DNA of 64,000 nucleotides, taken from positions 1 to 64,000 of the forward strand of contig NZ_CDBL01000086.1 in assembly GCF_000820005.1 (NCBI RefSeq), written 5' to 3'. The notes below the pieces were generated by a model that was given only the letters and a program-made list of their open reading frames with translations, made no database searches and had not been told where the DNA came from. Origin of the DNA: Aeromonas piscicola (GTDB taxonomy: Bacteria; Pseudomonadota; Gammaproteobacteria; Enterobacterales; Aeromonadaceae). The translations under genes and the position numbers were made by a program. Shown piece by piece: positions 25,317-34,542 of the stretch. Positions within the stretch are counted from its first letter, which is position 1. Every line of letters begins with the position of its first letter.

Positions 25317-25716
25317 CAAAAACAGAATTGCTCCATACCAAACTTGGTTTTGTGGCGGATCCATCTACTCAGTGGTCGCTGACCACAATGTAATGTTTAA
25401 CAGGGAATGTTATGAGATATTTGACAAAAAACATTACATTTTATGTGTCCAATTGGATATTGAAGCACTCAAACCCCTTTGCATGCAGCCCGTTATTGTC
25501 ACACAACTCACCCAGTCGTGAAGTATCAGGTAAATCTAACCGTTTTAATCGGCAACAGATTGCCAGAAGGCCCTGTTCATTCAGGGCCTTTTTTTTCCCC
25601 GTTATTGACGCAGGCTCGCCATGCAGTACTGTTCCTGTGCAAACTTGTCGGGTATTTTCCCCGCATGACATGCCTTGGGCTTATGATCAGGGCGACCTGT
25701 TTGCCAGAGAGAACAC
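25317..25716. other. Boundary region between accessory and core-like DNA, with terminator
   Basis: No gene. A strong terminator (AAGGCCCTG...CAGGGCCTT plus eight T, 25567-25596) belongs to a transcript I cannot identify on either side. Base composition changes from accessory-like to core-like around here, so an island end may lie within this stretch. No tRNA or obvious attachment repeat was found. Confidence 0.5.
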
Positions 25717-26475
25717 ATGGGGTTTTTGTATCGCATTCTACTGCTCGCTGTTTGCCTGACCGCCACCATGGCAGCGCCCTTGCTCGCGGCAGCCGAGCCG
25801 CTGCGGGTGGGCGTCAGCTTCGCCATCCCCCCTTATGTGATAGAGGACGAGGGCCGCGGGATCGAGCTCGACCTGCTGCGAGAGGCCTTTCGCAACAGCG
25901 GCTATGAGCCCAGTTTTGAATATTTGCCGCTGGAACGTACCTTCCGGATGCTGGAATCCGGCAAGCTGGATGCCATTATCAACGTCAAACCCGGCATGTT
26001 GAGCAATGTCTTTCTGTCACAGCCGGTGATCGCCTTCCACAACCGGGTATTCACCCTCAGCAAGACCCATATCAGCACCCTGGATGACATGAAAATGCTG
26101 CGAGTCAGCGCCTTCCAGCGGGCACGTCAGGTGCTGGGAGGTGCCTTCGCCAGCATGGCCGATCAGAATCCCCGTTATGAGGAGGTTGCCAAGCAGCAGG
26201 GGCAGGTGCACAGACTGATGCTGGGACGAGTGGATGCAGTGGTCCTGGAACAGCGGGTGTTTTACTACTATCTGGCGCAACTGGCCGACAGCAAATATGG
26301 TGCCGAGCTCTACGCGCCTGGCCGAGTCAGGCAATATGACCTGTTTGCCCCTACCCAGTATCACTTTGCCTTTCGCCAGGCGGTGCAACAACGCTGGTTT
26401 GATCGCCAGTTGAATGCCATGCGGGCCGATGGCCGGTATCAGAAAATCTTCGAGACGTATGGCGCCACGCCTTGA
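25717..26475 (+). CDS. Periplasmic solute-binding protein (SBP_bac_3-like)
   Basis: 252 residues with a signal peptide (RILLLAVCLTATMAAPLLAA, cut before EPLRVG). The mature protein begins LRVGVSFAIPPYVIEDEGRG with ELDLLREAF, the typical start of polar-amino-acid-type binding proteins. The later stretches LESGKLDAIINVKPG and LMLGRVDAVVLEQRVF fit lobe 2. There is no ABC permease or ATPase next to it, so it may serve a distant transporter or be a free-standing sensor-like protein, as is common in Aeromonas and Vibrio. The ligand is unknown. A strong terminator follows. Confidence 0.82.
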   Translation: MGFLYRILLLAVCLTATMAAPLLAAAEPLRVGVSFAIPPYVIEDEGRGIELDLLREAFRNSGYEPSFEYLPLERTFRMLESGKLDAIINVKPGMLSNVFLSQPVIAFHNRVFTLSKTHISTLDDMKMLRVSAFQRARQVLGGAFASMADQNPRYEEVAKQQGQVHRLMLGRVDAVVLEQRVFYYYLAQLADSKYGAELYAPGRVRQYDLFAPTQYHFAFRQAVQQRWFDRQLNAMRADGRYQKIFETYGATP

Positions 26476-26488
26476 GCCAGAAACATAA

Positions 26489-26514
26489 AAGCCAGCCTGT
26501 GACAGGCTGGCTTG
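26489..26514 (+). terminator. Rho-independent terminator after the solute-binding protein
   Basis: AAGCCAGCCTG-TGA-CAGGCTGGCTT, an 11-bp perfect stem. The A and T ends allow use in either direction, so it may also stop transcripts of the minus-strand small gene to the right. Confidence 0.75.
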
Positions 26515-26550
26515 ATACTGGCTCCGGAGGAACTACAGCGTGGAGGAGCG

Positions 26551-26676
26551 TTACTTGATCGCGCTGCCGTTTTTCAGATCTGCTTTCTGACGTTTGGCTT
26601 CGCGCTTCTCTTTCAGTGACAGCTGCGGCTTTTTCTTGGCATCTTTGCCGTTGTGATGTTCTTTGTTACTCATCAT
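26551..26676 (-). CDS. Small basic protein, 40-41 residues
   Basis: Reads M(M)SNKEHHNGKDAKKKPQLS, then LKEKREAKRQKADLKNGSAI and a final K. A ribosome site (GGAG, 5 bp before the first ATG) and two adjacent ATG codons support translation. It is about one third Lys/Arg, with an alternating charged pattern in the second half suggesting a helix that could bind RNA, DNA or ribosomes. Similar short Lys-rich proteins occur in gammaproteobacteria without known function. It stands alone and converges on the solute-binding protein gene. Confidence 0.65.
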   Translation of the reverse strand: MMSNKEHHNGKDAKKKPQLSLKEKREAKRQKADLKNGSAIK

Positions 26677-27126
26677 CAAACTCCAAAAATGTTACCCAGA
26701 CAGTTGGAACCCAGGTTCCAGCATGCCATCCGAATCGTAGACTTCAGTACGCTTTCAGTGACGACCGGTTGATCGCACTCACTCCAGCATACCCCCAATC
26801 TTGCGCAAGAATCCACCCTCATCCGTCAGGCTTCATTATGGGCCGGGTTCCGGCGATCCCTGGACACGGCGAGCAAGGGCATGAACGGCCAGAAAATCTG
26901 AATATTCCTTATAAAATCTGGCCCCCTCGACTTATTTAATTACCAACTGAAATAAATCACCAAAAGTAGAAGACAACTATTAATTAAATAAGAAGAGGTA
27001 ATTTAGATAAGCATTCTCACTCTCGCCAGAAACAAAACGTTACAACCTGCCGCAGCCGTTTTATTTTCAAGCTGATATTATCCAACCCTATTTGTGAAAA
27101 TATTATATCGAGAATAAGGATATCCC
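26677..27126. other. Intergenic region before the cation transporter
   Basis: About 450 bp. The right half is AT-rich with several TATAAT-like stretches suited to promoters for the divergent small gene and the cation transporter. No ORF or RNA gene recognised. Confidence 0.45.
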
Positions 27127-28005
27127 ATGACCAGAAAAACCAGAGCGGCCTTGGTCTCGGTTTGCTCCAATATCACACTGATTATCATCAAGATATTTGC
27201 CGGGATCCTGAGTGGCTCCGTCAGTATTATTTCAGAAGCCATCCACTCGGCAATGGACCTGGTTGCGGCCCTCATCGCCCTGTTTGCGGTACGTCGGTCG
27301 GATATTCCACCCGATCAACGCCACCCCTATGGCCATGACAAGATCGAAAACGTCTCCGGCGTCATAGAGGCCCTGTTGATCCTGCTGGCCGCGGGCTGGA
27401 TCATCTTCGAAGCCATCGGCAAGTTGCTCACACCAACACCGATCGAAAGCGTAGGCTTTGGCGTGCTGGTCATGCTGATCTCGGCGCTGGTCAACAGCGG
27501 TGTCTCCACCTATCTCTACCGGGTGGCGAAAGAGGAGGAATCTGTCGCTCTGGCCGCCGATGCCCTGCACCTCAAGGCTGACGTGTTGACCTCTCTCGGG
27601 GTCGCGGTCGGCCTGCTCGGCATCTGGATCGCCGACGGGCTGGGCTACAACCTCTATCTGCTCGACCCCATAGTGGCCATCTGCGTGGCGATCTTCATTC
27701 TCAGGGAAGCCATCGCCATGCTCAATCAGGCCTTTCAGCCCCTGCTGGATCACAGCATGAGCGAGGAGGAGCTGGCCATCACCACTCAGGTGATCGAGCA
27801 GTGCTGCCCCGAGCATGGCGGCTTTCACGCCCTGCGCAGTCGACAGGCCGGACGCCGTCGTCACATAGATTTCCACCTGACCCTGCCCAAGGAGATGAGC
27901 ATAGAGCACTCCCATGCCATCTGTGATCGGATAGAACAGGGCATAATGCGCCACCTGCCCCATGCCATAGTGTTGATCCATGTCGAACCAAGCGGCCACG
28001 GTTGA
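27127..28005 (+). CDS. Cation diffusion facilitator (CDF) family metal exporter
   Basis: 292 residues, six predicted membrane helices plus a short cytoplasmic C-terminal domain. Metal-site motifs are visible: HSAMD in helix 2 and HLKAD in helix 5 (HxxxD each), and the loop motif HPYGHDKIEN typical of FieF/YiiP-type proteins. It should export a divalent metal such as Zn, Fe or Mn in exchange for protons. The HxxxD/HxxxD pair at helices 2 and 5 differs from the DxxxD form of E. coli FieF and resembles Zn/Co or Mn subgroups, so the metal is uncertain. Single-gene unit. Confidence 0.88.
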   Translation: MTRKTRAALVSVCSNITLIIIKIFAGILSGSVSIISEAIHSAMDLVAALIALFAVRRSDIPPDQRHPYGHDKIENVSGVIEALLILLAAGWIIFEAIGKLLTPTPIESVGFGVLVMLISALVNSGVSTYLYRVAKEEESVALAADALHLKADVLTSLGVAVGLLGIWIADGLGYNLYLLDPIVAICVAIFILREAIAMLNQAFQPLLDHSMSEEELAITTQVIEQCCPEHGGFHALRSRQAGRRRHIDFHLTLPKEMSIEHSHAICDRIEQGIMRHLPHAIVLIHVEPSGHG

Positions 28006-28175
28006 GATACGTGCGATGCAAACCGGAAAATGCGAGAAATCTGTAGTGAACTGGCAGATAAATAACGGAAAAAAGCGTGGAACCCGCACTTTTATGGCCA
28101 TAGAGCGCATTGCGTAAGAAATAGTCGGCGAAAATGTGTTAGGGTATCCCATCCCCCAGCCGCCAGGAGCGCGCC

Positions 28176-28460
28176 GTGAAAAAGTTGGAAATGAAAGACC
28201 TCACCGAGGCCGAAAAGGCCGAGATAACCCTGTTGCTCCAAAAAGCCCAGGCCAATGCTGACCATCAGCTGACCAACGCAGAACGTAACAGGATCCGTGA
28301 GGAAGGCCGGCTTAAAATCGTGGCAGATCGTGCAGAGGCGGCCAAGGTGGCCTCCAAACTGGCTCGGGAGAAGGCCAAAGAGCGGGCCAGAAATCAGGTG
28401 CTGCCAGAAACCTTCAGCTGGATCGACTCCGTCAGCAACAAGTTCCGCAGCAAGCGCTGA
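28176..28460 (+). CDS. DUF3811 (YjbD-like) protein
   Basis: 94 residues, Lys/Glu/Ala-rich and largely helical. The N-terminal stretch MKDLTEAEKAEITLLLQKAQ with LTNAERNRIREE and the C-terminal ETFSW match the E. coli YjbD pattern (KEMTE.E...L..LL..A, LTN.E.N.IK.E, A.FSWS). Function unknown in the family. Likely cytoplasmic. Followed closely by a strong terminator. Confidence 0.72.
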   Translation: MKKLEMKDLTEAEKAEITLLLQKAQANADHQLTNAERNRIREEGRLKIVADRAEAAKVASKLAREKAKERARNQVLPETFSWIDSVSNKFRSKR

Positions 28461-28480
28461 GTTAGCGCTGTGTTGATGAG

Positions 28481-28516
28481 CGCCCACCCACACCAGACCG
28501 GTGTGGGTGGGCGTTT
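28481..28516 (+). terminator. Strong Rho-independent terminator
   Basis: Perfect 14-bp stem CGCCCACCCACACC / GGTGTGGGTGGGCG with a 5-base loop, then TTT, 20 bp after the DUF3811 gene. Confidence 0.85.
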
Positions 28517-28961
28517 GCCATTAAGGCCCTGCGGAAACCAAGGAAGAGCTCTTCTATACAGCTCTACAGCTCTTGATCAGGAACGCCTCTACGCCAGTCA
28601 GAAAGCGGTCACAAAGAAGCTCAGCGCCAATCATAGCAGGCGTCAACGCTCAATCTCTCCAATGAACACCGTGGCTCATGTGACAATATGAAGTTGGTAG
28701 CACGTCGATAACCAGAAATTAATATTGAGATAAAGTTTGCTTTAACGAAGAGAGCATGTTTTAATCTCTCTCGATGGTTCGGTAGTTCAGACCTGATTAT
28801 GTTAGGCAGTCATTTTAGTAAAGCAGTGATTAGTATAAGAGTTATCTACGATAGTTCTTATTAAATAATTCTCCTTCTTTAGTGCTCCCCATACGTATTG
28901 CTGACGAAAAATCATAGATTGCCAATTTTTGGCACTTAAAACACTATTTTAGGAAATTATT
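28517..28961. promoter_or_regulatory. Intergenic region with probable long cold-shock 5' leader
   Basis: No convincing gene. The AT-rich last 260 bp before the cold-shock gene fits the long structured 5' untranslated region typical of cspA-type genes, which senses temperature. The promoter and cold-box positions cannot be fixed by eye. Confidence 0.45.
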
Positions 28962-29174
28962 ATGTCTAACAAAATGACTGGTACCGTTAAGTTCTTCAAC
29001 GCTGAGAAAGGTTTTGGCTTCATCTCCCCGGCTGACGGCAGCAAAGACGTGTTCGTACACTTCTCCGCTATCCAGTCTACCAGCTTCAAAACCCTGGACG
29101 AAGGTCAGCGCGTTGAGTTCACCATCGAGCAAGGCCAGAAAGGCCCGGCTGCTGCCAACGTAGTTGGTCTGTAA
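28962..29174 (+). CDS. CspA-family cold-shock protein
   Basis: 70 residues, one cold-shock domain. RNP1 KGFGFISP and RNP2 VFVHFSAI are intact, with the usual start [18 protein letters not shown] and end [10 protein letters not shown]. It binds single-stranded nucleic acid and melts mRNA structure, acting as an RNA chaperone. A ribosome site (AGGAAATT) precedes the ATG and a terminator follows. It might be cold-induced or constitutive. Confidence 0.93.
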   Translation: MSNKMTGTVKFFNAEKGFGFISPADGSKDVFVHFSAIQSTSFKTLDEGQRVEFTIEQGQKGPAAANVVGL

Positions 29175-29236
29175 TTCAAGCAAGGAAGCCTTCACGCTCG
29201 CTAACGCCTGCTGAGAAGACCTTCTGCAAGAATTAA

Positions 29237-29263
29237 AAAAACCCGCCTAGGCGGGTTTTTTGT
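29237..29263 (+). terminator. Terminator of the cold-shock gene
   Basis: AAACCCGCC-TA-GGCGGGTTT with further A on the left and T on the right; usable in both directions. Confidence 0.88.
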
Positions 29264-29389
29264 TGCCTGCAATTCAGCATTTCCCCTCCCCCCAGACGCT
29301 TTCTCCCTCTGTTTAGCCGTTCCGCCTCACCCCTTTTCTTCCGGTATCCCTCCTGCATCTCCTGGTTGGCGCTAACATGACAACACAAC

Positions 29390-29408
29390 CTTAATGAGAT
29401 TAATTATC
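29390..29408. promoter_or_regulatory. Fur box upstream of the TonB-dependent receptor
   Basis: CTTAATGAGATTAATTATC matches 14 of 19 positions of the Fur consensus GATAATGATAATCATTATC, about 160 bp before the receptor start. It implies iron repression by Fur. Confidence 0.65.
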
Positions 29409-29570
29409 GTTTACACATCATCCCATGATCATTACAATGCCTGCCGACGAACGGGAGGATTATCCAATTGAACCTGCCCGGTCCGGGTTTCACGCGGGAT
29501 GCGGTGAAACCACCCCATAGATTCACCCAAAGGATGAATGCATCTTCTTACTAAAAGAGTTCAGGCCAAC

Positions 29571-31526
29571 ATGATAAAAATGCACCGCAACAAGCTGACC
29601 ACGCTCATTCTCGCCGCCCTCGCCTCTCACGCCTATGCCGCCGAGCAGGAGGTCATGGTCGTGACCGCCTCCGGCTTCCAGCAGAAGATCGAGGATACCG
29701 CCGCCTCCATCTCGGTGGTAACCCGCGAGCAATTGGAAAAACGCGCCTATCGCGACGTGACCGATGCCCTGAAAGACGTACCGGGCGTAGTGATCACCGG
29801 GGGTGGCAGCAGCAGCGACATCAGCATTCGTGGCATGGGCTCCAAATACACGCTGATGCTGGTGGATGGTAAACGGGTCGACAGCCGCGGCACTCGCCCC
29901 AACAGCGATGGCCCAGGCATAGAGCAGGGCTGGTTGCCACCGTTGCAAGCCATCGAACGGATCGAGGTGGTGCGTGGCCCCATGTCCTCCCGTTACGGCT
30001 CGGATGCCATGGGCGGCGTCATCAACGTCATTACCCGCAAGACCGCCAGCATGACGGCATGGCAGGGGTCGCTGCATGCCGACTCCACCTTCCAGGAGAA
30101 CAAGGACTCCGGCGACATCTTCCAGACCAACGCTTACACGGCCGGTGCTCTGGTGGACGGGTTGCTGGGGGTGCGCCTGAACGGTCAACTCTCCCATCGC
30201 GGTGAGGATCAGTTCCAGAACGGGTTCGCCGAGCAGGAGATGCGCAGCGGTACAGCCGTGTTCAGTCTGACCCCGGACGAGCACAACCGCTTCGACTTCG
30301 AGGCCAGCCGCGGCCTGCAGGATCGCAACCGCACACCGGGTGAATCCCTCTCGGCCAAGTCCAAACCCAGCCTGAGCACTTACGAGCGCACCAACTACGC
30401 CATCACCCACGACGGCCGCTACGACTTTGGCTCCTCTACCAGCTATCTGCAGCGGGAAGAGAACACCAACCCCGGCCGCCAGATGAAGCTGATCAACACC
30501 ATAGCCGACACCCATACCCAGTTTGAGCTCGAGGATCACTACCTGAGCGTGGGTGGCCAATACCGCTACGAGGATCTGCAGGATCAGGGCAACCAGCTCA
30601 ACGTGGCCAACCGCGCCAACCAGCTGACCCGCTGGAGCTGGGCCATGTTCGTGGAAGATGAGTGGGCACTGACCGACACCTTCGCCCTGACCGGGGGCGT
30701 GCGCATGGACAGGGATCAGAACTACGGCACCCACTGGAGCCCGCGTCTGTACGGGGTCTGGCATCCGGCCGAGTTCTGGACCTTGAAAGGGGGCGTCTCC
30801 ACCGGCTACCGTTCACCGGATCTGCGCATGTCGGCTGCCAACTGGGGCCAGGCCACGGGGGGCGGCACCCAGGACGGCATGCTGGTCGGCAGCCCGGAAC
30901 TCAAGCCAGAAACCAGCGTGAGCCAGGAAATCGCCCTGCTGTGGGATGGTCAGGAAGGGCTGAGCACAGGGCTGACCCTGTTCAACACCGACTTCGAGGA
31001 CAAGATCTCCGAGATCCGCCGTTGCACCAGCAAGAGCGATCCCTCCTGCACCCTGAACGGTCACACCTATGACTTCATCAGCGACCGCATCAACGTCGAC
31101 AAGGCGAACATGCGCGGGGTGGAAGGGACGGCCAACTGGACCATCAATGAAGATTGGTCGCTGGCCTCCAGCTACACCTTCACCCAGTCCGAGCAGAAGA
31201 GCGGCCCGATGGAAGGCAAGGCACTGAATCAGATGCCGCGCCACATGTTCAACACTACGGTCGACTGGCAGACCACAGAAGAGGTCAGCCTCTGGTCCAG
31301 GGTCAACTTCCGCAGCAAGACCTCCGATTACCTGAGCCGGGTCAAGATGGCAGAGGGCACGCCTTCTTACACCTTCTTCGACACCGGTCTGGTCTACAAG
31401 GCCAACAAGAACCTGAACGTGACCGCCGGCATCTACAACCTGTTCGACAAGACGGTGGATTACACCAGCTTCGGCACAGTGCTGGACGGTCGTCGCTACA
31501 ACCTGGGGATGACCTACAACTTCTGA
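29571..31526 (+). CDS. TonB-dependent siderophore receptor (FepA/IrgA-like)
   Basis: 651 residues from the ATG that gives a clean signal peptide (KLTTLILAALASHAYA, cut before AEQEV); an upstream in-frame ATG at 29538 with AAGGA would add 11 residues. The TonB box EVMVVTASG follows, then the plug (ISVVTREQLEKRAYRDVTDA, IRGMGSKYTLMLVDGKRV, VRGPMSSRYGSDAMGGVINV) and a 22-strand barrel ending in the outer-membrane signal LGMTYNF. The plug is of the catecholate siderophore type. It imports ferric siderophores across the outer membrane with TonB-ExbB-ExbD energy. The Fur box upstream supports iron control. The exact ligand is unknown. Confidence 0.88.
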   Translation: MIKMHRNKLTTLILAALASHAYAAEQEVMVVTASGFQQKIEDTAASISVVTREQLEKRAYRDVTDALKDVPGVVITGGGSSSDISIRGMGSKYTLMLVDGKRVDSRGTRPNSDGPGIEQGWLPPLQAIERIEVVRGPMSSRYGSDAMGGVINVITRKTASMTAWQGSLHADSTFQENKDSGDIFQTNAYTAGALVDGLLGVRLNGQLSHRGEDQFQNGFAEQEMRSGTAVFSLTPDEHNRFDFEASRGLQDRNRTPGESLSAKSKPSLSTYERTNYAITHDGRYDFGSSTSYLQREENTNPGRQMKLINTIADTHTQFELEDHYLSVGGQYRYEDLQDQGNQLNVANRANQLTRWSWAMFVEDEWALTDTFALTGGVRMDRDQNYGTHWSPRLYGVWHPAEFWTLKGGVSTGYRSPDLRMSAANWGQATGGGTQDGMLVGSPELKPETSVSQEIALLWDGQEGLSTGLTLFNTDFEDKISEIRRCTSKSDPSCTLNGHTYDFISDRINVDKANMRGVEGTANWTINEDWSLASSYTFTQSEQKSGPMEGKALNQMPRHMFNTTVDWQTTEEVSLWSRVNFRSKTSDYLSRVKMAEGTPSYTFFDTGLVYKANKNLNVTAGIYNLFDKTVDYTSFGTVLDGRRYNLGMTYNF

Positions 31527-31556
31527 TGATGAGCCGCCGCCCCCCTGGGCGGCGGC

Positions 31557-32972
31557 CTACTCTTCTGCCGCGTTCTCCTTTTCCTCGGCATAACAGGCTG
31601 CCTGCCAGGTATTGCGCCCCAGCGACTTGGCGCCATACATCAACCTGTCTGCCTGCAACAACACCCGTCTGCCATCGGCTCTGACGCCATCCGGCATCCA
31701 GACGGCCCCGGTACTGATGGATAGCCCCAGCTCACCGGCACTGGTCTGCAACTTGCGCAGACTCACTTCCCGACCGATCCGGCTGGCCCAGGCCTGCAGC
31801 GCAGCCATATCCGCCATCGGCAGGCTGATGCAGAACTCCTCTCCCCCGATACGGGCAAACAGCGCCCCATCCGGCAACACCAGCCGCACCCGTTCGACCA
31901 GCGCCGAGAGCACCTCGTCACCGACCCCGTGACCGAAGTGATCGTTGATCCCCTTGAAGCGATCTATGTCGAACAACAGCAGGCCCGAGGCCTGTCCGCT
32001 GGCCAGTCGCTGCTCAAACTCGGGCAGAAAGGCCCGCCGGTTCAGGATCCCCGTCATGGAATCTGTGCCGGCGAGGCGCTCAAGCCGCGCATTGGCCTGG
32101 ATCAGCTCGGCGGTACGGCCCGCCACCGCCCGTCGCAGTTGCACTATGTAGACCAGCAGCACCATGCCTCCCAGCGCCAGCAACCAGGGCCAGAGGTGGA
32201 GCGGATAGACTGTCTCGATATGCATCCACTTGCGGATGATCCGCTCCCGATCCGCCACACCCAGGCGGGAAAACCCCAGCTCCAGCTCCTGCAACAGGGC
32301 CTGATTGCCCTTGGCAACCGCAAAGCGTATCTCGTCGCTGTAGAGGTGGCGCACCGGGATGAAGCGGCTGGGATCCGCCGAGGTGTAGATATAAAAGTTC
32401 GCCACCTGCAGATCGGCGATGAAGGCGTCGAGTTCACCGCTGAAGGCGGCGCGCAGCATGGCATCGTTGTCGGTGAAGGTTTGCAGGCGAGTGGTGGGAA
32501 AATGCTTGCGGGCGTAGTACTCCTCATACCCCCCCGCCACCACCCCCACACTCTCGTGCTGCAGGTAGTAGTTCACATCCGTGCCGCGCAGGGAGTTGGC
32601 AAAGAACAGCTGGGAATCGAGACGGGAGAGCCCCTGGCCATAGTCATAGAGCGGATTGCGCTCCGGCGACCAGAGCAGGCCGCCATGGACATCGGCCTTG
32701 CCGGTACGCACCAGGTCCAGCGAGGTCTGCCAGTCCACCAGTTTGAACTGGATCGGGCGACCGGTGACTCGGCCATACTCGCGCCAGAGATCGATCAGCA
32801 GGCCATCCGGCTGCCCCTCCTCATTGATGTAGGAAAAGGGCTGCCAGGCCTTGGAGTTGGTGACAATCAAGGGTTTGGGGGTTGGCGTCGCCCAGGCGGG
32901 CAGCCACAGTAAACAGAGCAGGAGGCAGCATCCACTGCGCACCCGCCATCCAAAACCAGAAGAGACCGCCAT
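31557..32972 (-). CDS. Periplasmic-binding-domain diguanylate cyclase
   Basis: 471 residues: signal or anchor segment, an SBP_bac_3 domain in the periplasm (about 35-255; KPLIVTNSKAWQPFSYINEE), a transmembrane helix (LWPWLLALGGMVLLVYIVQL) and a C-terminal GGDEF domain with GGEEF at 376-380. The active site is intact, so it should make c-di-GMP in response to a periplasmic ligand. The inhibitory I-site RxxD is not present in the usual position (the residues before the active site read RLVLPDGALFARI), so product inhibition is probably absent. It converges on the receptor gene, separated by 30 bp. The ligand is unknown. Confidence 0.9.
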   Translation of the reverse strand: MAVSSGFGWRVRSGCCLLLCLLWLPAWATPTPKPLIVTNSKAWQPFSYINEEGQPDGLLIDLWREYGRVTGRPIQFKLVDWQTSLDLVRTGKADVHGGLLWSPERNPLYDYGQGLSRLDSQLFFANSLRGTDVNYYLQHESVGVVAGGYEEYYARKHFPTTRLQTFTDNDAMLRAAFSGELDAFIADLQVANFYIYTSADPSRFIPVRHLYSDEIRFAVAKGNQALLQELELGFSRLGVADRERIIRKWMHIETVYPLHLWPWLLALGGMVLLVYIVQLRRAVAGRTAELIQANARLERLAGTDSMTGILNRRAFLPEFEQRLASGQASGLLLFDIDRFKGINDHFGHGVGDEVLSALVERVRLVLPDGALFARIGGEEFCISLPMADMAALQAWASRIGREVSLRKLQTSAGELGLSISTGAVWMPDGVRADGRRVLLQADRLMYGAKSLGRNTWQAACYAEEKENAAEE

Positions 32973-33146
32973 TCCTGCACCAACCTTGCTATTGGCCGTC
33001 TATGCGGCCATCGATTATCGCCATCTTCAGCATAGAAGAACAAGCATGACCGAGTATGAAATTGGCGTGATTTCAGTCAGATAACTGCAAGATAAACATG
33101 GGGAGGGCGCCTGGTCGGCGCCCTCCCCACACAGATGTCATGAGGT

Positions 33147-34538
33147 TCACAGCGGCAGACTGATCCTGGCCTCCAGCCCACCCTGCGCGCGGTTGTGCAG
33201 GGTCAGCTCGCCACCGTGCTGATGCACCAGGGTGCGGGCGATGGAGAGCCCCAGCCCCACGCTGCCGGATTCGGTGTTGCGGGCCTCATCGAGCCGCACG
33301 AACGGCTTGAACACATCCTCCAGCCGCGCCGGATCTATGCCGGGCCCCTCGTCACAGACCCGGATCAACAGCTCGCAGTCGGTACGTTCCAGCGATACCT
33401 CGGCACTGCCGGCGTACTTGATGGCGTTGCCGATGAGATTTTGCAGCACTCGCCGCAAGGTATTGGCACGGCAGGCGTAGACCTGCTTGCCCTCGACCAG
33501 GCAGGTGACCGGCTGGCCGGTGTCGGCATAGTCGTCGCACAGGCTCTCCAGCAGGCTGACCAGATCCAGCTCCCGGGTCGCCTCCTGCTGCCCCTCCTCC
33601 CGGGCGAAGCTCAGGGTGGCCGCCAGCATCTGCTCCATCTGTTGCAGGGTCTGCTGGATCCGCTCCTTGTCCTCCCCTTCGTCCAGAAACTCGGTGCGCA
33701 GCCGCAAACTGGTGATGGGGGTGCGCAGGTCGTGGGAGATGGCTGCCAGCATGCGGGTTCTGTCCTGCACGAAGCGATCGAGGCGGGTGTGCATGCGGTT
33801 GAACGCCTGGATCGACTCGCGGATCTCGGTCGGCCCCGCCTCCCGCAGCGGCTCTATGTCTTCGCCGCGCCCCAGCCGATCCGCGTTGGCGGCCAGCTGC
33901 TTGAGCGGCTGGGTGGCACGCCGGAACAACCAGATCATCAGGCCGATCACCAGACTCGCCACCAGCATCAGGTTGAAGGTGGTCTGCCAGGACCAGCTCG
34001 CCGACTCCTTGTCCACCAGGGAGCTGAACTGCAACCAGCCACCGCGCGGCAACTGGATGGAGCCATACAGCCGCATGTCTTGCGGCGGCGGCATCCCCTT
34101 GCGGTCCTTCATCATGCGGGTGTGGTGCTGCCAGGCGCGGCTGCGCTGGGCGTCCTGCTTCAGCTCGGCGCTGATCTCCACCATCAGCGACGGCGGATAA
34201 CCGAGCCGGGAACGCACCTGCTGCTCGAAGCGGGGGCTGCGGTTGTCAGGTTGCAGCGGCTCGTCGGCGAGGCGCAACAGCAGGGTTTCACTGCGACTCG
34301 CCTTGAGGATCTCGTCATAGAGTGAAGGCGGGGAGAGAGCCAGCAGCCGCGCCACCGAGACGATGCGCTGCATGGCGTTGCGACTGTTGACATAGCCGAG
34401 TGCCTCCTCCCGATCCGAGCGGTAGATCTGGATACTGAGCAGCTGGATCAACACCAGCCCGGCCAGCGCCACCAGTATGATCTGGCCGGTCAGCCCCTTG
34501 GGCCACAGTCGGGAGCAGAGTCGCTTGAGCATGACCAC
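33147..34538 (-). CDS. EnvZ/CpxA-type sensor histidine kinase
   Basis: 463 residues. Transmembrane helices at about 19-38 and 188-206 enclose a short periplasmic sensor; a HAMP linker (RRATQPLKQLAANADRLGRG) follows. HisKA contains the phospho-acceptor His269 in AISHDLRTPITSLRLR. The ATPase domain has the N box NLIGNAIKYAG, G1 DEGPGIDP, F box FKPFVRLD and G2 GSVGLGLSIA. It should phosphorylate the response regulator encoded 4 bp upstream. The signal is unknown; the periplasmic proteins encoded nearby suggest an envelope or metal stress cue. Confidence 0.92.
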   Translation of the reverse strand: MVMLKRLCSRLWPKGLTGQIILVALAGLVLIQLLSIQIYRSDREEALGYVNSRNAMQRIVSVARLLALSPPSLYDEILKASRSETLLLRLADEPLQPDNRSPRFEQQVRSRLGYPPSLMVEISAELKQDAQRSRAWQHHTRMMKDRKGMPPPQDMRLYGSIQLPRGGWLQFSSLVDKESASWSWQTTFNLMLVASLVIGLMIWLFRRATQPLKQLAANADRLGRGEDIEPLREAGPTEIRESIQAFNRMHTRLDRFVQDRTRMLAAISHDLRTPITSLRLRTEFLDEGEDKERIQQTLQQMEQMLAATLSFAREEGQQEATRELDLVSLLESLCDDYADTGQPVTCLVEGKQVYACRANTLRRVLQNLIGNAIKYAGSAEVSLERTDCELLIRVCDEGPGIDPARLEDVFKPFVRLDEARNTESGSVGLGLSIARTLVHQHGGELTLHNRAQGGLEARISLPL

Positions 34539-34542
34539 GGCG

